Source: Linyphia triangularis (lineage: Eukaryota > Arthropoda > Arachnida > Araneae > Linyphiidae). Taken from it: a stretch of DNA of 64,000 nucleotides. The notes beneath the pieces were generated by a model that was not told the DNA's origin, made no database searches, and worked only from the letters and a program-made list of their open reading frames with translations. The DNA lies in the NCBI GenBank assembly GCA_963978545.1, contig OZ021732.1, forward strand, positions 25,616,688 to 25,680,687, read 5' to 3'. Every line of letters starts with the position of its first letter. Position 1 is the first letter of the stretch. Below are positions 42,680 to 57,954 of the stretch, in pieces. A program made the translations under genes and the position numbers.

Positions 42680-43059
42680 TCAGGGTGAACAACATCACGA
42701 TGGAGATTAGCTGACATTGGGTCAGGAGATGTGTAGGAAGGTCGGAAAACTACCGTATTTAGAAGTCTAATGAATGAATCCTGTCGAAATTAGAAATGCT
42801 GAATGGCATAATCCAAGTATCCAACAATACTCTATGTTAAAAAAAATTGAATGTTTCAAAGAGCCTCAATGAATGATGAAAGTTGATTTTGTTTTAAACC
42901 TTTAGGAACATATACGCCCCAGTTATAGTTATGAAACTGCCCTTATGAGCTTTTCAAACGAATTTGCAAAAAGCTACTACCTTTTAAAAATAACAAAACT
43001 TGGTAAAATCTTTTATCAATGATAAAGATTTGAATGTGTGGATACTTTGGACTATAGAT
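42680..43059. other. Intergenic flank
   Basis: No supportable feature. Confidence 0.35.
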
Positions 43060-43435
43060 TTTTGCTGCTTAGTCGCTCTTTGGTAATAAATACTAATGGG
43101 ATATTTCTGGCTCAGTGTTGCAATTGTTTTTGTGTGCGATGGGACATTTTGTTTCTTCTGTGTCGTTATTTTGCTGCTTAGTTGTTGGTTGAAACAACTG
43201 GCTAGCATATATTTCATATGTAAATACTAATAGGATATTTTGGCTCAGTGTTGCAATTGCTGTTTGATGGGATATTTTGTTCCTACTGTGTCGTTGGTTT
43301 TACTGCTTAGTCGTTGGTTGGTACAACTGGCTGGCATATATTCCATAAATAAATACTAATGGGATATTTCTGGCTCAATGTTGCAATCGTTATGTGATAG
43401 GACATTTTGTTCCTGTTGTGTCGTTGGTTACTAAA
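43060..43435. repeat. Tandem repeat, unit about 150 bp, nearly three copies
   Basis: The blocks GCTGCTTAGTCG, AAATACTAATGGGATATT, GGCTCAGTGTTGCAATTG, GATGGGACATTTTGTT and TGTGTCGTTGGTT recur in order. The copies differ by substitutions and small indels. Confidence 0.8.
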
Positions 43436-44429
43436 GAACTAATTTGCCAAGGATGAGTTATATTCTGTCTGGCTAAACACAGAAGTCATATCTGCCACTG
43501 AACTCAAAAGCAGAAATGGCGGTTTAAGGATTAATAACTTCATGAAATTGACGTCAAGTTATTAACTTTTTTTTCCATATATTTCCCGTGCAAATACAAA
43601 TATGAAACTTTAATTTTATGTAAAGAAATTATATAGAGCCACGAGGAAACAATAACTCGATTTGTCCAAAAAATGCAGGTACCAACTCTGTTGCTTAGTA
43701 CAGCATTATAAATGTATCCAAGGGACATTTACATCATTACTACTGAACATAAAATCTCCAAACTCGCTGTTCTATTTATTCCCGAAAAAAGCATTATATA
43801 ATAATTCATGTTTTCTTTTTATGCTTTTGCAAACAAAAATAGTAAACAAATGTGGGAAAAAGAGTACACGTAGAGAATGTTTTCAATTTTTGTTGGACTA
43901 ATTTTAAATGCCACAAAAAGCTCCCAAAGTCTTGTGTGTATCCAAAAGTACACCTGGACTACGAAGACAAGACCCAAATAGTAAGATATGTCTTCCTGGA
44001 GGTTTGCCTTCAGACACAAATGGCAGAAACTCTGCTTAACTTCGACCAGATAATCCAACAAGCAAGGCCTGGCAACCTCCAAAAATTATTAGAACTACTG
44101 ATATTTTTAAAATAAGATGGCAAAGGCATTGTTTAGGATTCGGAACCCCTGATGAAATGGCTGAAAATGGGACAGATATTGAACCGAAAAGCATTAACTT
44201 TGTTACTCACTAATAACGAGAATACTTTATTTTATTGTTTGGCATAACATTAAGAGGACTTGTCAACTTGTCCCAATAGACATAAAGCTTCACTTTCTTG
44301 GCCTCAATATTTTCCCGAAATATTGCTTTAAATAATATTAGTTTTTAAAGCGATTATAAAAACGGTAATAAAAGATATTGACCATAGATAACTGAGCTTA
44401 AGTCAGTGCTACTCTGTAAATAACCATTA
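43436..44429. other. Unresolved region with an 87-codon open frame
   Basis: A + strand frame (43852-44115) ends in an amphipathic, Gln/Leu-rich stretch (LNFDQIIQQARPGNLQKLLE) in a slightly GC-richer patch, 43905-44105. I recognise no family and no splice structure. It may be a decayed gene or transposon fragment. Confidence 0.25.
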
Positions 44430-45190
44430 TTCGACTCGTAGAATGCGCAGTGCTAGAAATGTGGATAGACGTGGGGGGACGTGTGTGTCCCCCCCCCCAC
44501 ACACTTTTCAAGAAAATACTCATGCGTCCCCCACTTATAATATTATTGAAATCCATCCCCCCACTTTTAAAAACACTCAATCCGTCTAAAAACTAATAAA
44601 GAAAAATAACATTAACCTTTAAATGTAGTGACACCAAGAAAAAGTGATACAAAGTGTTCAAAAGTTTAAAAAAAAATTAAGGTATATCAAAAATGCTTTA
44701 TATTACTTTGTATAATAAAGATATAAGTATTTTTATTAACAAATACTGTTACACTTGGTCAACTTTTAACTTTTGAGAAACTTCCTTTTAAGTTAAATTT
44801 CTATTCTTCTTTCATAAAAAGACAAGTAATTTAAAAGAGAAAAAAACACTTTAGAATTAATTTAATTTAATGAAATTATGCACATTTGGAAGCACTATTT
44901 AAATCTAAATAAACAGTAATGTATACAATGTTGAATTATTACTTCACTTTATCTCTTATTTCAAAGTGAAAAAACTTGGTCGCTGAATATTCACTAAAAT
45001 AATAATAAAATTTGAACACTTGTTCAATGCTAGTGTAAAAAAAAAAATTGTTCCCTTACTACTTAATATTTTTATTATAAGATACGAAAAATTATATACA
45101 ATTTATCGTTGGGAAGGGTTAGGGGGGGAGGGGGAGGGAGGGCACTCGTCACCAACTTTTGTACATACCCCCCCCCCCCCTCACACACAC
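44430..45190. repeat. Segments with opposed G/C runs
   Basis: At 44470-44510 GGGGGGACGTGTGTGTCCCCCC is a near palindrome. At 45118-45190 a G-rich block is followed by a C-run and (CA)n. The shared CACACACxTTTT words suggest related decayed element ends. Confidence 0.4.
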
Positions 45191-47759
45191 ACTTTTTGTT
45201 TCTCACTTCTACCACTGAGAATACGAATTAAAAACAAGTATATTTTTATATTTTTTTTATTATTTATTTTAAACAAATTTATGTTAGCATTTTAATACTT
45301 TAATTAATAAATAGAAATGTGCAAAAATTAACGTTTTGATGAGTAAGAAGGACTTAGTGCTATGGGAACATCTGTAATCAGCTGAACTAGAAGTCTCTTA
45401 GTATTATTATAATTAGACGAATGTTTAGTTATCAGTTACAACTTTAGTTACTTTTACAGTTTAAATAACTGTAAAAGGAAAATATACGGGTGTTTTTATT
45501 ACAATTCTAAAAATGTTTATAAGGAAATTTTTAGAATCTTTAAATAATAATAAAGACATTTGTTATTTTACATTCAAATTCTGTTAATTTTTTTTTTTTT
45601 TTTTTAATTTTTTTTATTATTATTATTTTTTTTCTTCTTGTAGCTGTTGTACCAGTTGTAAAAATCTTATGCTTTAAAGAAGTACTTCGACAGTTATTGT
45701 GGACAAAAAATTGGTTCATTAGGTCCCTCATGAAAGAAAATAATGTTTTAATGGTGAAAAATTTTAATTAAAAAAATTACTTGTTCATTTAGATATTTCT
45801 TATCCAAAACATATTAAAATACTTTATTTGAACAAATGTCACCAATAAAATATTTAATATTTAAATAAAACGAGTTGGACAATATTTATTTATGAAAAAA
45901 TCCTTTGCATAAAATATATAAATATTTTTTTACTGAAAAAACTTTTCTTGGAAATTTTTTCATGTCACATCCTCATTCTTTGTGATTACCTATAATTTAG
46001 AAAAGTAGAGCACCTCATAAAAATAAATTAGAAATACTTTTTTTTAATATAAAAGACTTATATTTTTATGATGTTAAACGCCTTATCCAAACGCGTTTGG
46101 TGCAATAATTTATGGGGGAAAAAATTGAATAAAAAAGTTACGAATAAATTTAGCTCTTTTAATCTTGCACAGCTTTTTATAGGTAAATGAAATTGGTTAA
46201 GGTTAAATAAGTTATAACACTTCGGTGTTAGAGTTTAATTTTTTTTTTTAGTTGTTTAGAGGTTTAATGGGGAAAGATTTCTTGTGGGAAAATTGTGTTG
46301 TACCAGCTTGTGAAGAAAATTTAGTTTATTTCCAAAAAATATATCCTTACTTATGGAAATAGAAAAAAATCAAAAGCTAATCAAACATTTAAACAAAATG
46401 CGGTTATTAAGTGGTAAGGTGAGATAAAAATTTCTTTTCGATTAAAATGATTCCACGATGTTTAAACGTTTATAGTTTGTATTTATTAAGAAAATGGTAA
46501 CTGCTGAAATAATTTTATTTATGAATTTTTTAATAGATGAACATATTAATAGATTTTATCTTGAAATTTTCATCTAAAAGGCATTGAAAAACGACCAAGC
46601 ATTTTCAATTCATGTATATACGAATTCTGATACTAATATGATTAAAATAAAACTTTGGATAATTTATAGAATTTATTTACCCAGTAATTTTTATCACAAT
46701 AGTTATATTTATGAATTATATTTATTTTAGTTATTCAAATAATTGGTATCCATTTATGTCTATTAATACTTATGAAGGAATAATTTTTCTAACTATAAAA
46801 TCGGCTTTTACGTTCAATCCAATAAGTACGAAATAAATACCGACCTGGAGAAACTGACTTGGACCATTTGAAAATAGTTTAAACAAGTTGGATTGTGATA
46901 ATAACTGTCACTAAAAAACTTCTACAACTTCAGCTATACAATTTGGTGGTATTAAATGACTGAAGTCGCCTCTGTAAAGTTGATGACACGCAACAAAACC
47001 CTTTCCTATCTGAAGTTTTCATTTAATAAGCAAAAATATTACCAAGTCGGCAAGTTTAGAGATAAATTTGGCGAGTAAACTCCATCGAAGTATAACCTTT
47101 TCTTACTATTTCATTCTGCATTATAGTTTTAGCGAAATAAAGCTTAGTTAAGATTAGAAGACGTAAATAGTAAGCTAAAAATGTACAAAGACTTTTACTA
47201 GATTTGAAACAACCAGGGTTAAACATTTGCAAGGAATTTTGGATTAAATTAAACGATCCAAATATCAATTCCAAATTTTTACCTTATGAGTTATGGTGAT
47301 GTACAGGTAAATCATCTTTCTGATATGCTAGTCAAAAAAGACAATTCATAAGACGCGCTAACATTAAAAAATAATGTTTTTACCATGAATTGTAAGAGAT
47401 TGGAAACTTCTTTGTTCATCTTGAGCTGTGCGAAGAGTGATAACAAAATATCAATTTTTATATTACGAAAAAATCATACATCTCGTCGTAATCGGATCAT
47501 TAAGTTCAGCAGAGGAAGATTCGACTAGAAATCGTAAAAAATGTGTGGTTTCCGGAGATATGTGGGACAAAATCGTGTTTTTTGGTTGGAAAAAGGTTTA
47601 ATCTGACTGGTCCTGATAGATTCAAATATTATTTGCATGATATCCTCTGCACGATCCACTGAGAAAATGCACTTTTTTTAAAGGTAGCATCGATTTGGAG
47701 GGGAGAATGTAGTGCTGTTCAGAAGAAAGGTTCAAAAGGAAATGTTTCCGATAGAAATG
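45191..47759. other. AT-rich non-coding region
   Basis: No gene was found. A T/TTA-rich low-complexity block lies at about 45590-45635. Confidence 0.5.
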
Positions 47760-47844
47760 TATAGGGGGATTCATAAAGAAGAAATGCATGCTTTCCAGAT
47801 GAAATGCATTGAAACTGTATACTTCTTTAGGAATCACCCTGTAT
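47760..47844. mobile_element. Miniature TA-ended MITE, 85 bp
   Basis: TATAGGGGGATTCATAAAGAAG at the left and its imperfect complement CTTCTTTAGGAATCACCCTGTATA at the right enclose about 40 bp. Ends of the AGGGTGATTC type are common in mariner-like elements. Confidence 0.6.
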
Positions 47845-49440
47845 AATGTATACTATCATAGCTTTTACAGACTCAATCATGAAGTCAGACTGTTATAAAG
47901 ATATAACAGCAAACTATTTGCTTTCATAAGCAAATAGTGACTGTGTATTTTAGCAAGAAGATACATGCATTCAATTTATTCTCTTCTGCGGCTAAATAAT
48001 ACTGCTAACGAAGTCCAAGTTTTTGATTGGCCGCTAGTTTGGTCCGATATCAAAATTTAGGATTATTAATAAGGGTTAAAGTAATTAAAATAGTATTACG
48101 AATGAATTAGAAAACGATGTAGAAAAAACAGTTCAAAATGCTCCAAAGACATTTTTTAAACAGTAGACAATTTTTAGTAGAAAGACTCTGGTGCTAAAAA
48201 TAATGGTAAGAAGTGACAATTCTGATTTTTTTATGAATTATTTCTTAAAATTCGGTGCCGAACATAATTTTTTGATCACATGGTGTTAATATTTATAATG
48301 GAAAAGGGGGAAATATTTTGATTATCTGTTTCAATATGTAATTTCAGTAATTGTTAGCAGAATAATGTATCTGATAATAAAATGTATAAATTTTTCCCTT
48401 GCGAAGTGTATCTATTTCAACTATTTCTTAACTCAACCAATTATTTTGTCTAGTACTGACATTTAAAAAAATAATGCTTTACTTTCTAACGAATCTTACG
48501 TAGCAGGGGGATTTGTAAATCTTTTATACTAGTATAATCCATGTTGTGTGTTCTCTTAAATCATTTTGACACTACTTCTAATTTAATGCAAAGTAAATTG
48601 TACATATTACTTTATTTTCAAAAAAAGATTCTAATAAAAATTATTAAAAAGTAATATTTAGCTATTTTTTATCTAACTAATATTTAAAAGCTTATTTTTA
48701 AAAAAAAAAAGATGGGTTGCTTTATTGAGTCATCTATATTTTATAATCAGACTAAACACATAAAAAAAGGGGGGAATTATTTACGTCATTTTACGGTTGA
48801 CATTTTAGAGGTACATTCAAATTATAGGGGGGATGGTAGCATAGAAGCTAAACGGCGGGTTTAAAATAATCTTTCTGAAAAGCACAATTAAAAATTACAT
48901 TTTACACGTGAGTTTTTTGTGCAATTTATTTTTTGCTATCAACACAAAAATACACAGCGTGATCCAAGGGTAACAGGCTATTTGAAAAAATCAACAATTA
49001 ACGAACATTTGACTGTGGGTCGATATGTTAGTCCGTTTTTCCCCTCCACAAAGAAAAATTAGTCAAGTTTTTACTAAAACAGATGGCGCTGTAGGTAGGT
49101 ATTTTGGAGCAACTGAGCGATGTTTTCAAGTAAGATTTAACTGTCAATCATTAAAGCACCACCTGTTGAGAAAAAAATTAACTCTTTTTATATCGTATAA
49201 AACAAATTCTAATTTTCATGAGCTTTTCTATTTCTGAAGTCATGAACATTTTTATTTAACAACGTTGTCATACTGCATTATTATTTTTTAAAAGTCACGA
49301 ATTTTTTGTCACCATGAATTTGTTGATTTAGTATCTCTTGCCCAACCTTTGATCACAACAACATTTTACATATATCAGGCATAATTTAAAGCAGTACCAC
49401 TCTCTGGTAAAAGTAGACTTGGACTTTCGCGATAAAGATA
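47845..49440. other. Non-coding region
   Basis: No gene was found. An open frame at 49025-49237 has no recognisable domain. Confidence 0.45.
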
Positions 49441-49680
49441 TATAGGGTTATTCAGAATTCTCTCTCGGGTTTCAAAGCAAGGACTGGTTTGGCAGAAACT
49501 GGACTATCGCATTGATGTATGCCGTGTGACCAAGGGTTCACACATATAATACCTGTAAAATATGTAAATAAAACTTGAATTGTTACTTTATTCTTTCAAA
49601 TGTTTTTATTTTCTGTATTAATCTTAGTTTTTTTACTGTAGGACTTCGAAACCTGGGAGGGAATTCTGAATAACCCTGTA
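49441..49680. mobile_element. TA-ended MITE, about 240 bp
   Basis: The left end TATAGGGTTATTCAGAATTC and the right end GAATTCTGAATAACCCTGTA are inverted repeats, extending through CGGGTTTC/GAAACCTGGG and AAGGACT/AGGACTTCG for about 40 bp. The interior is AT-rich and non-coding. Confidence 0.75.
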
Positions 49681-50571
49681 AATCAATATAATTTTCTTGG
49701 AAAAAAAACCTTTTGAAAATTTATCATCCTTCTTGGACTATGCACAAGAAATTGCTTAAAAGGTTTTAAATCTAGGAGACAAGTTTGATAAATTGATGAA
49801 AGTTCACTTAGAAATTTACTTCCACATTATACATTATACAATCTTTTTAGTCATTAATTCTTTTAAAACTGTCATTCCTTATCCATCAGTCACTGAGAAA
49901 CTACTTATGTATTCATATTTTGTCTTACATTTTTTCAATCTAAGTAAATGAAAAAAGAAAAAAAAAAAAAAAAAAAAAAACTTCGTGCTCCGAAGTTTTT
50001 TGAAATTCAGTTTCATAAATAATATGACTGAAATGGGTTTTCGTAATATATAGAGGAAAAGTTTAAAAGTTGTGTGTAAATAGCAAACATATTAAATAGG
50101 TTAATTTATTCTTGATCTAGTATTACTTGCATCATTTATCAACAGCATATTGTATTTCCTTCACAATCATCAATTTCTCTAAATTGGAAAAGGCGGAACA
50201 TTTTTTTTATTTCTAATTAACCACACTTTTCTGAGTAACGTGGTCGGATCAATCTAAATGGGCCTTGAGTCGTTAGTTGGTCATCAATTTTATATTTATA
50301 TTTAGAGAATATATTGTTACTAGTTTTTCTCCAATGAATGATGACACAAGGAGAAGATTTTCAAAATAAGAACTATATTCGTCTAACAATTCTACAATTC
50401 TTTGCAACAATAACTCGTTGGCTCACAGTCGTTGAGCTTCAGTCATCATGAACTTAACCGAAGCGAAAATACATGACCCCTGTTGTTTTCAAGAAAAATC
50501 CTGATTCTCACTCAATGGGTGTTGGAAGTTCAATTCTGAAACATCGACTCGCCGTGAATGAATTTTTATGG
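49681..50571. other. Non-coding region
   Basis: An A-run lies at about 49959-49980. Nothing else is supported. Confidence 0.45.
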
Positions 50572-51027
50572 ACGAAATAATATTTTTAATTAATGTAATT
50601 TAACTTCAAGATTATTTTTGTAACTCATCTTCTCCTCTTAAAAGAGCTGCACAAATATTGAAATTATTTAACTTTTCATGCCGGCAACAAATAAAAAAAT
50701 ATATTTTTTCCTTAACCTACTTTGAGAGTTTTTAGAATTTACACTGATCCATATCGTATTTACATCGTATAACCTAAGTGAGTTTTTATATATTGGTGAT
50801 TTTGCACAAGTTTCTAAAAAAAAATTAATCCAAATACGATAGGGAATCAGTGTAAATTGTAAAAAATTCTCAAAATAAGCTAAAGAAGCAGGATTTTTTT
50901 TTTATTTGTTGCCTGCATAAAATTTTAAATAATTTTAATATTTGCGCAGCTCCTTTAGGAGGAAATATGAGTGAGTTACTAATATAATCTTGAAGTTAAA
51001 TCACATTAATTGAACATACTATTTCGT
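50572..51027. mobile_element. Long-TIR foldback MITE, about 456 bp
   Basis: The arms ACGAAATAATAT...ATTAATGTAATTTAACTTCAAG and its complement extend for about 200 bp each, through AGAGCTGCxCAAATATT, GGCAACAAATAAAA and TTTACACTGATxCC. They meet at a short centre near 50790-50815. No coding capacity is present. Confidence 0.75.
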
Positions 51028-54000
51028 TAATATTGGTTTAAATAGAATGTATTGAAAAACATGATTTAAATAATTTCAGTTGAAATATAGAACGAGAAAA
51101 ATTGAATTGAATATTTTAATTTCCAAATATGACTTATTGTAAAGATTTTGTACAATTTGCATTTAGGGGAGATTTCATTCAGCCAAACAAGGTTTTATTT
51201 CAACGTTTCAAACAGATTATTATATCAGATGAGATTTTATAACATTACCATCAGCAACTTGTGAATTTACTTTTCAAAATTATGATAAGAAACCGTCAAT
51301 TTTAAACCATTCTTATCATGTCCTTTTTTAAGACAAAATGTTCAATTTGTGTGTATCATTGTATTGTAATTTTACCCCCTCCCCCCCCCCCCACCACCAG
51401 AACACTTTTGTGATAGACATTTTGCTTTACTTAGATGCTATGCAAAGGTTTAAATTCTGTATTTTTTAAAAGAAATTGCTCAGGAAAATCACACAATTGA
51501 ATTATAATTCATTACTTTTTGTAGCATTGATGTTGCTTACACTAATCTCCTATTTCTAGTAGTTGAAAAACAAACCTCAAAAGCTTTCTGGAAAACTCGA
51601 TAAATATCTGATACTCAAATCTATTGTCCTTTTATGGTAATACTATGCCTAATCCAATAGCAGAATTCTCCAAACTTCTAAATTACTATGATATCCACAC
51701 TATAGTAAACGAAAGTCTTAAAAATCTCATTCGTGTATTAATTCCCAGGTTTAAAATCCAACGTCGAAGGAAAAATAACCATCGAAATAGTAAGCAAAAT
51801 TTTTTAAGAATGGGCTTGTGAGTATAGATTCCAGTATTCTCATTATATATATTTGCGAATTTAAAGTATATTTCCATTAACTTTGTTCTTGCGATGAGAT
51901 TGAAAGCTACTGTGCATTAAGAAAAAGAGCCATTCTTCATGAGTTTTACTCAGATGTATCTGTATATAGATATAGTCTCTCACAAGCTTGCACAATCCAA
52001 TTGCAGACTCATCTTATCTCTTAATTGTTATTTAAACTTCTGTAAAAAAAAGATGTAAACACGTAACAGTAAAATTTTCATCCATTTTCATTCACTCAAA
52101 GTTGAGAAAGGGCTCTTTCTTTACAAACTGTAATACGAACTTTTCTTTTAATGTCAAAACGTCGCCGATAGCTACTTGGCTGTACTAATTGAGAGTTAGA
52201 GCCGCGTTCAAAGATTGTCAATACTTATAAAGTTTGTGTCGAATTTTTCAAGAATTTTCTTCGTTATTCTTCTAAAACTTCAGAATCTCTGAAAGAAAAA
52301 GGGAACAGGTTATTTTTATCAATTTCAAATATTATTAGAATAGGTTAGTACTTATTGATCTTTTTAATATGAGAAATTATTGATTAGAATTTTTGTTTTT
52401 ACATCTACTGATTTTCTACATTACAATGCGTAGTAATATTCATCAAAAGTATTACATTATCCCGATCATAAATGTATATATATTTATAGATTTGTATTGT
52501 TTTGATATTAATTAAGTATTCATTTAAAGTTATATTTCTTTGATATTAAGTAAATATTTTTTTAAATTTTGCCCTCACTTGTTATTTAGTAACAATTGTC
52601 TGCAGTAGTTCATTGCCATTATATTAAATACTTATCCAACAATATTATTATATTGTTTTAATATTTAATAAACATTCATCGTCAGAGTTAGATTCTTTTG
52701 ATATTTATTACATATCAATATTGACATTATTGCTTTGCTATTATATTTAGTAAATATTAAAAAGGTTCTCTGTGATTTATAACTAGTAATTATCAATTTA
52801 ATTTTTAAGCTAAAATTATTAATATAAGTATTATTTAAATTCTATGTGGTTTCATTTGTAAATAACTATAAAGCAATAAATAGACTAAATTAAATAACAA
52901 AGCAATTACAATTTAAAACATTAAAAAAATCTTACCTAATGCACTTCAAAAAATTAAACGGTACTAAATTCAATTTCAATTAAAAAAATCAAAATCGCTA
53001 AATTGATTACCTAACAAAAGAAGAAAAAAAAAAATTCAAATCCCCTCAGGGAATGATTACAATCAATTATGAAACGGGATTTATACTTCCTTCCGTCAAC
53101 ATATCACACGATGGAAATATTGTTTTGAAAGGCAGGTGCTGAAATGAAAGATTATCTTGTCTTGTATCTTGAGGAATTAAAAATAAGTTATAAATAAATA
53201 ATTGGACTTAAAGTGTGCTGTCAAAAAGTTTAAGACTGCGTACACAGCGATAAGCATGTCTTAGTTTAATTTTTTACGCAGTATTTTTGTTTAAAAAATA
53301 CTCTTGAATTACTAGGTTTTTGATGCGATGCCCCAAAAAATTCAGGAATTGTGTTCGCAACTTGGATTGTGTTTAATCAAAAAAAGCTTATTAGATTTAA
53401 TTTCATTCTCGATGAAATATTAGGTTTCAGGGCATTAAAATAATTTATTTTTACAGCTTTTTGATTAAAATTAGTGCAATTTTAGTTATTGATATGAAAT
53501 TAAAATACTACTTTCAATAATTTAAATTCAAATAAGTTTTCGGTAGGTTAATTGGTTGAGAAAATAAATCTCAAACCATTAACTTATTGCGTTGTATAAT
53601 ATTTATTTAATTTTTAAAAGGATTTCATTCTTAATGAATTAAATAATGATTTTCTGTTTGGTTTCCAATACGTAATCCAGAAAGTCATTTTATTCAAGTT
53701 TATCCTTAGGTTATATCTTCCTAAATTTACTTAAGAGTCCTACAACTATTCTTTAATTATTTTACATATTAAATAAATGTACTTATTATGGGTATTCAAA
53801 TATTAGTTTGTTCAAAAGAATAAAAAAGCAGTCTAAGTTCCTATTTCAATACGTAGATTCATCGACAGTATTATGTTCCTTTTTATACTTAGTAAATAAT
53901 CATTGACAGATATTTCAGTAGACAGATAAATACTTAAATTTTATTAATTTGTAAAAGAGATAATTTTCTTCCCGTAATACAGTATTAAATGCCGTTGAAC

Positions 54001-55550
54001 TATATATTTATTACTAATTCTTTTTAATTATTAAAGAACCCATATAACGCCAAACAATAATGAACTTAAAGCTAGTAAATTAATCAAAATTTTATAGTGT
54101 TTCACACACACATCATTATTTTATCAATTCGAAGTTCAAGTCAAAAGAAAGAAAAATAAAACGGCGAACAAAACGATGAAGAAAAAATAAAGGCTGACTG
54201 CATTTATTTTGTCCATAGAATTAACTAAGCGAAAACATTGTATAATTTTTTAATATAGTAGTCCAATGGTTTGATTAAATAATAGTGAATAACGGGATTT
54301 TTAATATGTAGTTAAATATTAGAATGAAATACTTCATTAGTTCATTTTTTCCTACCAAACATTTACGTTTGAATATAACAAATTAAGTTCACTAACTTGC
54401 ATTTTTTTTCAACAGATAAAAAGGTTTTTCCGTAATGACGGTACTTAAAGAACGCTAACTTGACGCTGGTTCATTTCTATCTTCATTGCATGGAATATAA
54501 AACTTAACTTATTTTCTTTACTGTTTAACAGTTTAAAATTGCGATTTTAAATGTTTCTTAAGGCTGTTACGGGGAATATTACTTTCAACCACTTGCAGTC
54601 AACTACTCTTAAGATGGCCAAATTTGTGTACATGTATCCAATAATTAGATTATAATAGATTTATAAAGATTTACTTTACTACATTATCATGCTTTTCTTA
54701 GACACTGCAGTACCAATATTTAAATTATTAGCATACCATTTATTGAAATTAAAAAAATGTTACTTAAAGAGATCAATCTGAAAAATTTTAGGTAGATTTT
54801 GTTTTAAAATGTAATTAACAGATTATTTTAATAGTAAAAACAGAAATTGAGATTTATTTTCAACGTTAATGAAGTAAAAAGCTTTAAAATTTTATTTAGA
54901 TTTTGTTTAAAAATGTAATTGACAGATTATTTTAATAGTAAAAACAGACATTGAGATTTATTATTATATCTATTCCATAAATTTTTCACGTATGAAGTCA
55001 AGTTTCTTAAATAATACCAGAAATTGACATTTGTTTTTTGTCTCCCAAAATGCACTAAAATTGCTAGTTTAGCAATGTTTTTTTTTCGTTTTTTATTGTC
55101 AAGAAACTGTCGAGTTTTGAGAATTTCATCCAATTCTCACATCTTAGTCACATATTTACGTATTCAGAGTCCCTCAAGACTCCAGTATTTTTTATGAATT
55201 TCTTTGTATTTTCTTTAAATGATTTTATCCTTGAATTGCATACATTAACTTAGTTTCGCCTTAGGGTATCGGCTATTTTCAAATTATTTCTCTAAGAAAT
55301 TCAATTTTCATTTCATTATGAAATTCAATTTCTATTTTTCAAAAATAAAATTTGAACAAACATTTTAATCCGCTTACATCCTTCTGAAAAAAATAATCCC
55401 GTCTAAAATATCGCTAAACTGAAGAACCTTATGAAGTTAAATTCATAATTTTAATTAATCCAGCTAGAAAAATTTGACCATTTAAGGACCTTATTACACA
55501 GAACATTCGCTGCCGCTTCAGTCGCTTTGACAAGTCACTCGAAATGAAAG
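51028..55550. other. Very AT-rich non-coding region
   Basis: No gene is supported. A C-run lies at 51376-51391. A segment of about 68 bp at 54795-54862 is duplicated at 54898-54965 (shared GTAATTxACAGATTATTTTA and ATAGTAAAAACAGAxATTGA). Confidence 0.5.
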
Positions 55551-56454
55551 ATACAATCCTATCGAGCTTATTATACTAGGCCACTCATGGGCCCCCGCAG
55601 AAATATTTGCAGGGGGGGGGTGCAAGATTAGATTTTTATCAAAATCATTAATTTTTTAGAAATTTTAATTAATACTTATGCATTTTAAATTATACTCTTT
55701 GAGAATAGTTTAAAAAAAATCACGGTATATATTTTTGAGAGCGCAACCCTGTTAAAAAGAAAAATATAGTAAACATACTTAAAAAAAAAATATTTTTAAC
55801 GATTTTTTATCATCCAACTGAATCTCTAGCTCTCAAGAGACTTTGTTTAGAACAGAGGAAGACGAAGATGCAAAAATACACAGAAGCGTAACATTATATT
55901 AATTCCAAGTTTTGGAAATAATTAAAAAAAAAAAAAAAAAATCAAAATAAAATACAAAGGCAATATTGGATATGTTTATAGGAATTCTAAAAATAGATTT
56001 TAAGGTAGTATATGTATCTGATGACTTATAAAGCAAAATATTTTTCATAGAATTTTGAGAACTACACAGGAAATGATTATACAATAAAAGAAATAAATAC
56101 TTCTACTCAGCCTCCAATAATACTAGACAATAGGCGCCAGTAGCTATTAAAAACGATATAGGTAAAAACGATATTAAAATCGGCATAGAACAGAAACAAA
56201 ATACTAAAATAATAGAAAAACTAATGCTTATTGTAACATAAAAACCGTAACAGCATATGTGCTATTTTTTTTAATCTTAGAATTTACACCTTTTCTCTCA
56301 TATATATATTTTTAATTTTCAAGAGCTAGGGTGGTGCCTCCTTGCACCCTCCTGGGGGCGCCCATGGGGCCACTGCTGTAGCCAGAAGTTGCGTCTTTCA
56401 CTTGGGGCATTCAGACCCTAAGCGAAACATACAATCCTATCGAGCTTATAATAC
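55551..56454. mobile_element. Candidate DNA element with GC-rich inverted ends between direct repeats
   Basis: GGCCACTCATGGGCCCCC near 55581 and the inverse of GGGGGCGCCCATGGGGCCAC near 56353 look like imperfect inverted termini. Outside them a 26-bp direct repeat (ACAATCCTATCGAGCTTATT/A..) occurs at about 55552-55577 and 56429-56454. The interior is AT-rich and non-coding. The direct repeats are longer than a usual target-site duplication, so the structure may be composite. Confidence 0.45.
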
Positions 56455-56613
56455 TGAGCCCCAGCAGTGACCAGAAGCGGTGGCGACCACTCAAGTGGCT
56501 CTGTGTAATAAAGACCTAAAGAACACATATGTAAAAGAGAAAACTTCATCATCTGTGATGAAAACGGAAAAACAACGAAAACCAACAGAGATAATAAGCC
56601 TACCCTCAAAATG

Positions 56614-56800
56614 CCAACCTGACGGCTGTGGGGTTAGCGCTCTGGCCTCGCGTGCCAAAGGTGCCGGGTTCGAATCCTGGGTTAGGCATGAGTGTTCGTT
56701 GTGGTTCGGAATCCACGTTAAGCTGTATGTCCCGGCCTGATTAGTCGTCATTGTACATAAGTATGGGTCGTTGAGCGTACAAACCAAACTAGAAACCAAA
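56614..56800 (+). mobile_element. tRNA-derived SINE (family C)
   Basis: The head has A-box-like GGTTAGCGCTCTGG and a perfect B box GGGTTCGAATCC. A body of about 110 bp and an AAACCAAACTAGAAACCAAA tail follow. It is flanked by a perfect 15-bp duplication, CCTACCCTCAAAATG, at 56599-56613 and 56801-56815. The perfect duplication and B box suggest a recent insertion. Confidence 0.92.
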
Positions 56801-56818
56801 CCTACCCTCAAAATGTAT

Positions 56819-57954
<1,136 letters not shown>

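Noticed and set aside
56614..56690. tRNA gene with a perfect B box
   Set aside because: It is the head of a SINE bounded by a 15-bp target duplication.
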